Positions 46,199-54,491 of a DNA stretch of 64,000 nt are shown here, in pieces; position 1 is the stretch's first letter, and the number at the start of each line of letters is the position of its first letter. The position numbers and the translations under genes were made by a program. The DNA comes from Thalassospiraceae bacterium LMO-JJ14 (GTDB lineage: Bacteria; Pseudomonadota; Alphaproteobacteria; Rhodospirillales; Casp-alpha2): the NCBI GenBank assembly GCA_021555105.2, contig CP134604.1, positions 1,612,001-1,676,000 of the forward strand, written 5' to 3'. Below the pieces are notes generated by a model. It had not been told where the DNA came from, did no database searches, and saw only the letters and a list, made by a program, of their open reading frames with translations.

Positions 46199-48601
46199 AT
46201 GACAGAAGACCCGAAACGAAATTCAGATGAAAACAAGGATGCTTTTGTGGAAACCAAGAGTCCAGGTTTCCCATGGCAAGAGCTTCTCGGTCTTTTCGTC
46301 CTGTTCTTGTTTCCGCTAATTTCTGTCCTGAACTTTAAGGCGCAGGTCGTTGTCATTCTGGCGCCGATAACTTTCTGGCTTCTGTTTTCTTCGGGAAAGC
46401 GGACATCTTGGCATGCCGACGGTAAGGCTGTCGTCGTCACACTGTGGGTGCTGATCATTTGGGCCGGGGTGACGCTTGGGTGGTCCCCGTCCGTTAGCGA
46501 GGGGACAGAACGCCTGTTCAAGTTGCTTGTCATTTGCGTGTTGGTGACGCTGCTGTGGCAACGTGAATGGGGACGGGATCTAATAAGTCTGATAGCCGGC
46601 AAGAAAGCCCTCCTTGCCCTTTGCCTTGGCGTTGTGTGCGGCGGCATTATATTTTTCTATAATCTCCAGCAAGCAGGCTGGAAGACCATCAGCGGCCAAG
46701 GGCCGTTCGTCGCTACGCTTGCGCTGTTGGTCGCCCCCAGCCTTTATCTCGCTGTGAATGCCGGCTTCCGGTGGTGGAAAATTGTCATCATCGTTTCGTT
46801 TTTTGCGGTTCCGGTGCTGGTATCCTCAAATCTCGCGGCTCAAATCGCATTTGTAACAGCAATTTTCGTGTTCACGCTGGCTTTGTCGGCGCCGCGCGCC
46901 GTCTATGTGGCTGTGGCCGTCGTTGGCGTCGCCATCTTAAGCGCCCCTGCGACTATGTGTATATTTGGCATATCTCCGCTCGATATCGATGCAGGGGGCT
47001 TCACAAGTCTATTTGGCGATCTCTCGGTCTCGGCATCGCACAGATTGGCAATATATGATTTTTCAATAAAAGCAGTTTGCGAAAAGCCACTGCTTGGTTG
47101 GGGACTAGAGGCTTCTGCGCATATCCCGGGAGGGCAAGAATATGTCCCCGGACTCGGTAAACGTAAATTCATTCCGTCCCATCCGCATAGTCTGCCGCTC
47201 CACATCGCCGTTGAAGTCGGAATCATCGGTTTAGCGATCGTCATCGCACTTTTCGGGAGCATTCTCGGAACCGTCAGCCGCCATTTTGGAAACCATCGGC
47301 GGGTGGCAGCCCTGTTGGCTGTTATAAGCGCGTTTCTGATCATAAGCGACCTGTCCTACAGTGCATGGGCGTCGTGGTTGCTTTGCACGGTAATATTCTG
47401 CGCTCTGATTACAGGGATCGGAGAAGGGGAAGCAGATCAGGCCGGTGAAAAAAAAAGGCTTCTCATTCTAGCCGCTGAAGACTGGTATTTCATTTCGCAT
47501 CGTCTCCCTATGGCAAGGGGCGCGCAGAATATGGGGTTCGAGGTCACCGTTGCGTGCCGCTCTGTAGACCAGGGGAAGAACATCCTGCGAGAAGGCTTTG
47601 CGTTGCAGCCACTAAGGTATTTCAGGAGAGGCTCAACAAACTTAGCCATTGAAATTGTCTGCTTTCTGGAACTGCTTGTCGTGTATTTTAGGGTCAAACC
47701 CAATGTCGTGCTCCATGTCGGTATGAAAGCGGCCCTGGTGGGTTCCTGCGTTGCGTTCTTTTTTCCAGGCTTACGGATCATCAATTTGTTTCCCGGACTG
47801 GGCGCCGTATTTACGCGCAACCGGAAACGCTACTTCTTATTGAGACTATTGATCATCAACATATTACGAATTGTACACCGGCTAAAGAAGAGCAGCGTCA
47901 TCGTTCAAAACATGGATAACCAGCGGTATATTTTGGAGCATGGCGTTACGGATGCTGAATCCGTTTATCTGCTTCGTGGCTCGGGTGTTGATACGGATCT
48001 GTTTAAGCCAAGAGAACACACGGCGGAAAAAAGACGGCCGACTGTAACGCTGGCTGGCCGCATGCTGTGGAGCAAGGGGGTCGGAAACTTTGTCGAGGCT
48101 GCAAGAATTTTGCGCAATCGCAAGGTGGATGTCCGCATGGCCTTGGTCGGCATTCCTGATTACGCGAATAATGAATATGTTCCAAGCGAACAGCTGATGC
48201 AGTGGAACGAGATGGGCATTGTCGATTGGCAAGGGTATCGCGATGACATGCACAATGTGTGGCAGGAAAGCGATATCGCCGCCTTTCCAACCTATTATGG
48301 AGAGGGCATTCCGCTGGCCCTCATTGAAGCCGGCGCTTGTGGTCTGCCTGTCGTCGCTACCGATACGGTTGGGTGCAGGGATATCATCGAGGATGGCGTC
48401 AACGGTATTTTGATTCCGAGAAACGATCCCGTTCGCCTGGCCGATGCCATCCAAACGTTGATTAACGATCCGAAGCTGGCGCAACAGTTCGGCAAGCGCA
48501 TTCGCGCTGAAATAGTCAAAGATTATGCTGCTGGCAATATTTCCAAGGAGACCCAGAACATCTTGGAACGTTTGTATCTTGGCCACGGGTTATCCGGGTA
48601 A
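46199..48601 (+). CDS. Fusion of O-antigen ligase/polymerase-like membrane domain with GT4 glycosyltransferase
   Basis: This 800-residue protein is about twice the usual length of either family. Residues 1-410 are polytopic membrane, about ten helices, with the Wzy/WaaL-type periplasmic loop region around residue 300-335 (LLGWGLEASAHIPGGQ, then IPSHPHSLPLHIAVEVGIIG, where the His and Glu-Val-Gly stand in the conserved place). Residues 418-800 form a soluble GT4 glycosyltransferase: LILAAEDWYFISHRLPMARG at the start, GRMLWSKGVGNFVEAARIL, and YYGEGIPLALIEAGACGLPVV near residue 701. The join is seamless, with no stop or frameshift. Combined chain extension and ligation activity is an inference. 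Composition is AT-richer than the housekeeping genes. Confidence 0.88.
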   Translation: MTEDPKRNSDENKDAFVETKSPGFPWQELLGLFVLFLFPLISVLNFKAQVVVILAPITFWLLFSSGKRTSWHADGKAVVVTLWVLIIWAGVTLGWSPSVSEGTERLFKLLVICVLVTLLWQREWGRDLISLIAGKKALLALCLGVVCGGIIFFYNLQQAGWKTISGQGPFVATLALLVAPSLYLAVNAGFRWWKIVIIVSFFAVPVLVSSNLAAQIAFVTAIFVFTLALSAPRAVYVAVAVVGVAILSAPATMCIFGISPLDIDAGGFTSLFGDLSVSASHRLAIYDFSIKAVCEKPLLGWGLEASAHIPGGQEYVPGLGKRKFIPSHPHSLPLHIAVEVGIIGLAIVIALFGSILGTVSRHFGNHRRVAALLAVISAFLIISDLSYSAWASWLLCTVIFCALITGIGEGEADQAGEKKRLLILAAEDWYFISHRLPMARGAQNMGFEVTVACRSVDQGKNILREGFALQPLRYFRRGSTNLAIEIVCFLELLVVYFRVKPNVVLHVGMKAALVGSCVAFFFPGLRIINLFPGLGAVFTRNRKRYFLLRLLIINILRIVHRLKKSSVIVQNMDNQRYILEHGVTDAESVYLLRGSGVDTDLFKPREHTAEKRRPTVTLAGRMLWSKGVGNFVEAARILRNRKVDVRMALVGIPDYANNEYVPSEQLMQWNEMGIVDWQGYRDDMHNVWQESDIAAFPTYYGEGIPLALIEAGACGLPVVATDTVGCRDIIEDGVNGILIPRNDPVRLADAIQTLINDPKLAQQFGKRIRAEIVKDYAAGNISKETQNILERLYLGHGLSG

Positions 48602-48635
48602 TGCCAAACGGCATGGTTGGTGACAGCGGAAACGT

Positions 48636-50585
48636 TTATCCGTGTGAGGAATTATTTCCGCCCGCACGCAGCCATTGCTGGAATATCAGGACAGGCCATA
48701 GAGAATACTGCCAATTTTGATCGCCGGCGAGATGTTGCTCCCAACGTTTGCGGATCGGCGCCGGGTTCAAGAAACCGTCTTCTTTCATGCGCCGGGGGTC
48801 CAGAAGGTCCTCAGCCCAATCGCGCAAGGGACCGCGAAGCCAAGTATGCATTGGCACGCCAAATCCCATCTTAGGGCGATCCGTCAGTTGTTGCGGCACG
48901 TGGCGGTGAAGCACTTGCTGCAAAATCCATTTGAGGTTTCCCTTGCGAAAACAAAGCTCCGGTGACAATTGCCACGCGAACTTGATGACGTCCGGGTCCA
49001 GGAAGGGAATTCGCGCTTCCAGTCCCGCCGCCATACTTGCCCGGTCGACCTTTACCAGAATATCGTCGGGAAGATAGGTGGCCGAATCGATCGACCGCAT
49101 ATCGGCTAAAGGTTGACCAAGCCGTCGACCGGACCAGTCCCTGTGCAGGGGGCCGAGCGGCTCTCGGCCACCCGGTACCACGGCTTCGACCGGGTCCCAA
49201 TGAACGAGAGTGCGGCGATAGGCTTCAATAAAGCGGTCTTCCTTCAACAAAGCTGCGGCCTTCAGCAGTCGTTCAGGTGTCAATTTTTGCCCGGCAATCG
49301 GCGGGCAGAATCTGGTTAAAGAACGCAGCGAGCTATGCGCGCCTTTCTGCACCATCCAGGCAATGGCGTTTCGCATGAACGTCGGCAGCTGCGATATGGT
49401 GCGCTGGTGTTCCAGGGTAATTCGATAGCGGGGGTATCCGCCGAACAACTCGTCCCCTCCGTCCCCTGTCAGGACCACCTTGGCATGCTGTGCTACCAGC
49501 GTGCTGATGATGGTGGTGGGGATTTGCGACAGATCGGCAAAGGGTTCGTCATATATTTCCGGAAGTCGGTCGATGACTTGTAATGCGTCATCAGCGCCCA
49601 CGGTGAGTTCCGTGTGCCGTGTGCCGATATGCGAGGCGATGGCCCGGGCATGATCGGCTTCGTTGAATTCCGGATCGAGGAAGCGAACAGCGAAAGACTG
49701 AACGGGTGTGCCCGAAATTCGCTGCATCAATGCCGTGATCAATGATGAATCAATGCCGCCTGAAAGCAGGCTTGCCACGGGAACGTCGGACACCATATGG
49801 CGGGCGACAGCCTCCTGGAGAACATTGTCCAGTTCGTCCATTGACGATACGGCATCCATTTTTGGGTGCCGTTGCCCTTCGGTTACAATTTCCTCCTGGC
49901 GCCAAAAAGCTTCTTCATGCACGTTCCCGTGGCACGAAATTTCCACAATGTGCCCCTGTCTCATCTTATGAACGTTGCTATAGATGGAATGGGTCCCCGG
50001 CACATAATTGTAAGCGATCAGGCCCGCCAGGGCGTCTCGGTCGATCTCTGCCGTAAAGGCCGGATGGCGGTGGAGAGCCTTAAGTTCGGATGCGAAAATC
50101 AGCCAGTCGCCGAAGCGCCCCCAATACAGGGGCTTCATGCCTGCATGATCGCGTGCCAGGCTCAAGATGCGGGTTCGGCGGTCCCAGAACGCAAACGCGA
50201 ACATGCCGGACGCTTTCTCTAGTGCCTTCTTGACCCCCCAACGAGCACACGCTTGAAGTAGAACTTCCGTGTCAGAGTGCCCCCTGAACGTGGCCCCCTG
50301 GTTCTCCAGATCCCGACGTAAATCACGGTAGTTGTAAATTTCTGCATTGCAAACAAGGGCATGGCCGCCTTCGGGCGATACCATTGGCTGATGCCCGGCT
50401 GACGATAAATCGATAATGGATAAGCGGCGATGTCCGAGGGCCAGTCCGGCTGCGGCGTCGATCCAAATGCCTGTATCGTCCGGGCCGCGGTGTGCAAGTG
50501 TCTCTGTCATCGATGCGACAATCCGCCGTAGATCTTCGGCGGAAGTGCTCTGCGACAGATCGATACAACCCGCAATGCCACACAT
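48636..50585 (-). CDS. asnB: Glutamine-hydrolysing asparagine synthase-like amidotransferase (second copy)
   Basis: This 649-residue second AsnB homologue opens MCGIAGCIDLSQ (Cys2), with TLAHRGPDDTGIW and VCNAEIYNYRDLRRDL. YNGE of typical AsnB is CNAE here, a small change at a Gln-binding loop. The synthetase domain carries ASLLSGGIDSSLITALMQ and VVLTGDGGDELFGGYPRYR. It is the last gene of the nonulosonate run and faces the end of the polymerase-GT4 fusion gene, 34 nt apart. It likely amidates a glycan carboxylate, but asparagine synthesis is not excluded. Confidence 0.92.
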   Translation of the reverse strand: MCGIAGCIDLSQSTSAEDLRRIVASMTETLAHRGPDDTGIWIDAAAGLALGHRRLSIIDLSSAGHQPMVSPEGGHALVCNAEIYNYRDLRRDLENQGATFRGHSDTEVLLQACARWGVKKALEKASGMFAFAFWDRRTRILSLARDHAGMKPLYWGRFGDWLIFASELKALHRHPAFTAEIDRDALAGLIAYNYVPGTHSIYSNVHKMRQGHIVEISCHGNVHEEAFWRQEEIVTEGQRHPKMDAVSSMDELDNVLQEAVARHMVSDVPVASLLSGGIDSSLITALMQRISGTPVQSFAVRFLDPEFNEADHARAIASHIGTRHTELTVGADDALQVIDRLPEIYDEPFADLSQIPTTIISTLVAQHAKVVLTGDGGDELFGGYPRYRITLEHQRTISQLPTFMRNAIAWMVQKGAHSSLRSLTRFCPPIAGQKLTPERLLKAAALLKEDRFIEAYRRTLVHWDPVEAVVPGGREPLGPLHRDWSGRRLGQPLADMRSIDSATYLPDDILVKVDRASMAAGLEARIPFLDPDVIKFAWQLSPELCFRKGNLKWILQQVLHRHVPQQLTDRPKMGFGVPMHTWLRGPLRDWAEDLLDPRRMKEDGFLNPAPIRKRWEQHLAGDQNWQYSLWPVLIFQQWLRAGGNNSSHG

Positions 50586-50587
50586 AA

Positions 50588-51745
50588 TCAGCCCAAGCCG
50601 TTATTGAGAATACTGTTAAAGAGGCGGACATAGGACTCAACCACCTGTTTTGGCTGATACCTCTCGATAATGGACAAACGGGCCTCCTCTCCCATTCGAT
50701 TCGACATGTTTTGCGGCATCGTCAATATTTCTTCCAATGCAGCGGAGAGCATCTCGGGCTTTCCCGGCGGCACGACCCTCCCTGTCTCGCCAATTATCCG
50801 CGCCGCATCGCCCACGTCGGTTGCAACACAAGGGAGCCCGCAGGCCATGGCTTCGGCGACCACATTGGGGAACCCTTCCCCATAGATGGAAGACAGGCAG
50901 AACAGATCGGCGCTGGAATAGACATCGGCCATGTCATTTCTTGATCCAAGAAAGTGAACCCGGCGAGCGACTTCGGGTGGGCACTTAGTAAGATGCTCTG
51001 TCGCGGCCGCCTCTACGCCCGCTCCGGCCAACATAACATGAACCGAGTCGTTTTTCGTAAGTACTGGCAGTGCGGCCTTCAAAAAGCCCTGATGGTCCTT
51101 CATCGGATGCGCCCGGGCAGCATGGCAGATGACCTTGTCGTCATTTTTGATGCCGAGTTCGGATCGAATGGCATCGCGGGCAGAGGATTTGGGGCTGAAA
51201 TAATCGGTGTCGATGGAGTTCGGGATGTGTTCCCAGTGTTTGGCGCGATAGCCTGCTTTGCGATGGAAATCTTCACCCGCCCTGGAATTAGAAATGATGG
51301 CTGCAGGATAACGCGACAAAAAGCTGTGCGCTTTATTCAAAGGCCACGATGACCAGCGGTGATCATTTGCAAACATGTCTGAGCATCTCAGATTCCAGAT
51401 TACCCGCCGATAGCCCGCCAGGCGCGAAGACACGGTTCCCAAAAGGTCCGCATGGTGAAGCCAGGTCAGAACGATACCTGGCTGCTTGGTTGCTATAAGC
51501 CGGGCCAGACGCGGGATGGCAAAAAGAGATATGGGACCGGGTGACAAATCAAGACATGTCACCTCTATTCCTGCGCGTTTGAATTCTTCATCAAGGTCCC
51601 CTCCATTGGTTAAGGAAATAACCGATGAGGTCACGCCTTCTTCTGCTAAACGCGGGATAAGCCTGAGCAAAAAACGTTCAGCCCCCCCACCTTGAAGGCC
51701 GGTGATGATGTGCAGCAAGTGAATTTCGCGTCGTTGATTATTCAT
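50588..51745 (-). CDS. GT4-family glycosyltransferase
   Basis: This 385-residue GT-B enzyme opens IHLLHIITGLQGGGAERFLL, the motif of GT4 transferases that act on lipid-linked glycans. The donor site ends in SIYGEGFPNVVAEAMACGLPCV with E-x7-E. No membrane helix. Donor unknown. It lies 2 nt before asnB (second copy) and 136 nt after the methyltransferase gene. Confidence 0.9.
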   Translation of the reverse strand: MNNQRREIHLLHIITGLQGGGAERFLLRLIPRLAEEGVTSSVISLTNGGDLDEEFKRAGIEVTCLDLSPGPISLFAIPRLARLIATKQPGIVLTWLHHADLLGTVSSRLAGYRRVIWNLRCSDMFANDHRWSSWPLNKAHSFLSRYPAAIISNSRAGEDFHRKAGYRAKHWEHIPNSIDTDYFSPKSSARDAIRSELGIKNDDKVICHAARAHPMKDHQGFLKAALPVLTKNDSVHVMLAGAGVEAAATEHLTKCPPEVARRVHFLGSRNDMADVYSSADLFCLSSIYGEGFPNVVAEAMACGLPCVATDVGDAARIIGETGRVVPPGKPEMLSAALEEILTMPQNMSNRMGEEARLSIIERYQPKQVVESYVRLFNSILNNGLG

Positions 51746-51881
51746 AGCCCTTCCAGAGTATCAACGGCGAAGCAAAATAAGTACAGGAATAGACGACGAA
51801 ACCGACGGACCGCGAAAGGTCGGGGCGAGAGCGGCGTGTAGATAAGAAATTCAGCTTGGCGGAAAGGGCATCCTGTGCGGT

Positions 51882-52778
51882 TTAACCGGCCGCACCAGTA
51901 CGCTGCAGCAACGTCCACTTGCGCCGGGAGTGGGGAGGATACTTGGGGCCGGGATCGGTAACGCCTTCAATCATCACACTCCAGCCTGGATGTGCATCCT
52001 GGAAATCCTGGGCGAAATCCCTGGCCCAGCAGAGATCCATGCGGCCATTATAATCGATGTTGACTGGGGTCTCGGAATAATTTTCGTAGAAAAAGGCGTA
52101 CTTGCGCGCCGCTTTGTTGATCAATTCATAGGCATCGGGAAGATAGAAGGGGTCGAAGTGGATGAGGACACCTGCCGTGAAAGCAAGATCCCATTGCTTT
52201 TCGGGAGTGAAATCGAGGATCGATTTTTGGATGATTTCCGCATACTCGAGCTTTGCGGCCTCCTCGGCGGCATAGGGATTGATTTCCACGCCGGTAAGTT
52301 CGATCTCGGGTTTCAGTGTGTGAATGGCGCGGAGCTGACCGCCCCGGTTGCATCCCAATTCAAGCGCACTTGAACAATCGGACGCTGCATCCAATACAGG
52401 CTTCCAAATGTCGTGGTAGTATCCTTCTTCCGGGGGTTCGCTTCGTTTGGCGTAGGCTACTCCCTGGACGCCGCTCCAGAAAAATTCCTGGGAATTGCTG
52501 TGTCGGCGCTTTTCACTCGGCTGAACTGTACTGTCATTCAATACCACATACCGATCTATGAAGTTGATCAGTTCAGAAAGCTCCTGCCTGAGAGCGAACG
52601 TTTCACGGCGTAGGTCTACAATTTCCGCGCGCGCAATTTCCATATGCCGATTCAATTCGGAAACCGCTATCTTGGCGGCATAGCCGGGCAATCGGTTAAT
52701 CGGTTTGATAAGTCCGGTCCGATTGAGGACATTGAGAATCGCTCCTTTGATCGTCGAATTACTCAATCCAGTCTCCAT
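51882..52778 (-). CDS. SAM-dependent methyltransferase of the nonulosonate cluster
   Basis: This roughly 298-residue protein has a class I methyltransferase domain, with SALELGCNRGGQLRAIHTL as the SAM loop and GVLIHFDPFYLPDAYELI later, both seen in methylases associated with pseudaminic acid clusters. A helical N-terminal region of about 100 residues precedes it and is not recognised. The start could be ATG 52778, ATG 52790 or GTG 52793. None has a good Shine-Dalgarno, and all lie inside the last codons of the NeuB-family gene, so translation is coupled. Target is probably a sugar N or O. Confidence 0.82.
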   Translation of the reverse strand: METGLSNSTIKGAILNVLNRTGLIKPINRLPGYAAKIAVSELNRHMEIARAEIVDLRRETFALRQELSELINFIDRYVVLNDSTVQPSEKRRHSNSQEFFWSGVQGVAYAKRSEPPEEGYYHDIWKPVLDAASDCSSALELGCNRGGQLRAIHTLKPEIELTGVEINPYAAEEAAKLEYAEIIQKSILDFTPEKQWDLAFTAGVLIHFDPFYLPDAYELINKAARKYAFFYENYSETPVNIDYNGRMDLCWARDFAQDFQDAHPGWSVMIEGVTDPGPKYPPHSRRKWTLLQRTGAAG

Positions 52779-53811
52779 AATGTATGCCATCACCGGCGGG
52801 AATATCCCGTGTGGTCGGCTTGCCTTCGATCCGTGGCAAATGTTTGGGATGTATGCCCAGGCGCTGCTTACCTGGGCGGAGCGTATCGACGTTCACGCCC
52901 TCGCGGAGAAGTTCGCCTTGGGCGATGGGCCCGATCGCCTGTATGCCACGCCGGGCATAAGAAGCCAATTCCGCCTCGTCATTCAGGATCACCTTGTCTG
53001 CGGTACCAAGCATTTGTTCCGTCAACCGAATCTGGCGGACGAGTTCGTGCAGTTCAGGCACGGTGATGGCAAAGGCATGATCGGGACCGGGCAGCTTGTT
53101 GTTAAGGGTAAAGTGCTTCTCGATCACCCGGGCCCCCAAGGCGACTGCTGCGATCGGCGCTGTCGCCGGTTCGCGGCTATGGTCAGACAAGCCGACAGGA
53201 AGGTTAAATCTTTGCTGCAGCCAGGGGATAACGCGCAGGTTCAGGCTCGATGCCGGCGCAGGGTACTTGGATGTGCACTGCAGAAGGATGAGGTCGCTCC
53301 CCCCCGCGGCAAGGAACGTGTCGACGGCCCAGGCAATGTCGCGTTCGTTGCTGGCGCCGCAGGATAGGAACAAAGGCTTTTTCGAACGGCCTGCCCGTTC
53401 CAGCAGGCGTAAATGGGATAGCTCGAACGAGGCGATTTTATGCGCCTCCACATATGGATCGATGGCATCGAAGTCGGCCACCGAAAACGGCGAACTCATG
53501 AACTTGATGCCATGGCGTTTGGCGTGCTCCATCAATTCCGGAATCATCTCGTACGGCATGGCGAGATCGGCAAAGATATCGCGGATGTCGTCGTTGATCC
53601 CAGCGGCGCTCAGGTAATCGCTGGTGCCGGCATTGGCGACGTAAACAGTCTCCGGGCGATAGGTCTGGAACTTGACTGCGTCGGCACCAGCCTCCGCCGC
53701 AGCTTCGATCAGGGTCCGGGCAGCGGCCATGTCGCGTTTTGCTGTGCCCATGCGCCAATTCGAGCCGGCCTCCGCGATGATGAACACTTTTTGCAGGTTG
53801 ATGGTACCCAT
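52759..53811 (-). CDS. NeuB-family nonulosonic acid synthase
   Basis: This 350-residue enzyme condenses PEP with a hexosamine-derived sugar to make a nine-carbon keto acid (sialic, legionaminic or pseudaminic type). The TIM barrel opens VFIIAEAGSNWRMG, with ADAVKFQTYRPE. Metal-binding His are kept in VGLSDHSREP (His211) and VIEKHFTLNN (His233). A C-terminal SAF antifreeze-like domain (about 282-350) has RRGIQAIGPIAQGELLREG. The usual NHNG motif is changed to NWRMG. The start at 53811 is preferred because GGAGAA is 7 nt upstream. Substrate cannot be told apart by eye; no neuA, neuC or pse genes are in view. Confidence 0.88.
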   Translation of the reverse strand: MGTINLQKVFIIAEAGSNWRMGTAKRDMAAARTLIEAAAEAGADAVKFQTYRPETVYVANAGTSDYLSAAGINDDIRDIFADLAMPYEMIPELMEHAKRHGIKFMSSPFSVADFDAIDPYVEAHKIASFELSHLRLLERAGRSKKPLFLSCGASNERDIAWAVDTFLAAGGSDLILLQCTSKYPAPASSLNLRVIPWLQQRFNLPVGLSDHSREPATAPIAAVALGARVIEKHFTLNNKLPGPDHAFAITVPELHELVRQIRLTEQMLGTADKVILNDEAELASYARRGIQAIGPIAQGELLREGVNVDTLRPGKQRLGIHPKHLPRIEGKPTTRDIPAGDGIHYGDWIE

Positions 53812-53831
53812 GAACTGTTCTCCAATAACCT

Positions 53832-54491
53832 TCAAATATCAGAGTCGGCAGGCGGAGCCTCGGCGACCACTTCGTAGCGGAGTATAATGTTGCTGCCATC
53901 AATGCGAAAGAACGCTGGATAATGGTCATTATCACAAACGCGGATGTGATCCCAAAGCTCTATCAGCGGGCGTCGCGAGTCGAGTTCACTATCTTCCGGC
54001 GTACGCCGGCGCCAGTGTGATGCCTCACCTTCCTGGGGGTACAGGACAAGTGTGTTGTCGCGGCACGCAGCAGCAATTTTTGCCAGCAGGCCCGCTGTAA
54101 CTTCCGTGTCGCGGGTGTAAAGCGTCTTGATGGTGTCCGTCTGGGAAATGGGAAAGCGTTCCTTGAAACACCAGGGGCCGGAATCACAGCCGGGCTCGGC
54201 CTTGAACGCTGTAATGGTAATATGATCGAGTCCTTTGAGGACACTCCACTGCAGAGGCGCCCAGCCACGCCCTTGCGGCAGGTCCGTCGAGTGGGTGACA
54301 AAAACGCCGTAACGAGGCCTGTTCAGGAATTCTTCGGGGATAAGACGGGCATAAGCGAGGCAGAAGACAAGATCGTCATCTTCCCTAATCTCGCTGTGGT
54401 CAAGGATGACGCGCACCTTGTCGCCGGGGAAATTTCCAATCTGCATGTCCGCGCGCTCACCCAATAAGGCGATGTTCAAGGTCCGAGTCAT
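53832..54491 (-). CDS. Formyltransferase-like protein of the nonulosonate cluster
   Basis: This 219-residue protein resembles the methionyl-tRNA formyltransferase fold. The segment YGVFVTHSTDLPQGRGWAPL keeps the H-x-S-x-L-P-x-G-R-G of formyltransferases, and the N terminus LNIALLGERADM could be the first Rossmann strand. It is shorter than the usual 300-residue fmt and has no obvious C-terminal tRNA domain. In this place it may N-formylate or N-acylate an amino sugar, as formyltransferases in other surface-glycan loci do. It overlaps the downstream edge of the GT-B-like gene by 4 nt (ATGA) and ends 20 nt before the NeuB gene. Confidence 0.65.
   Translation of the reverse strand: MTRTLNIALLGERADMQIGNFPGDKVRVILDHSEIREDDDLVFCLAYARLIPEEFLNRPRYGVFVTHSTDLPQGRGWAPLQWSVLKGLDHITITAFKAEPGCDSGPWCFKERFPISQTDTIKTLYTRDTEVTAGLLAKIAAACRDNTLVLYPQEGEASHWRRRTPEDSELDSRRPLIELWDHIRVCDNDHYPAFFRIDGSNIILRYEVVAEAPPADSDI

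Noticed and set aside
45998-46647. Minus-strand ORFs in and over the gap before the polymerase-GT4 fusion
   Set aside because: They overlap the well-supported fusion start in the other direction and have no domain or ribosome site.
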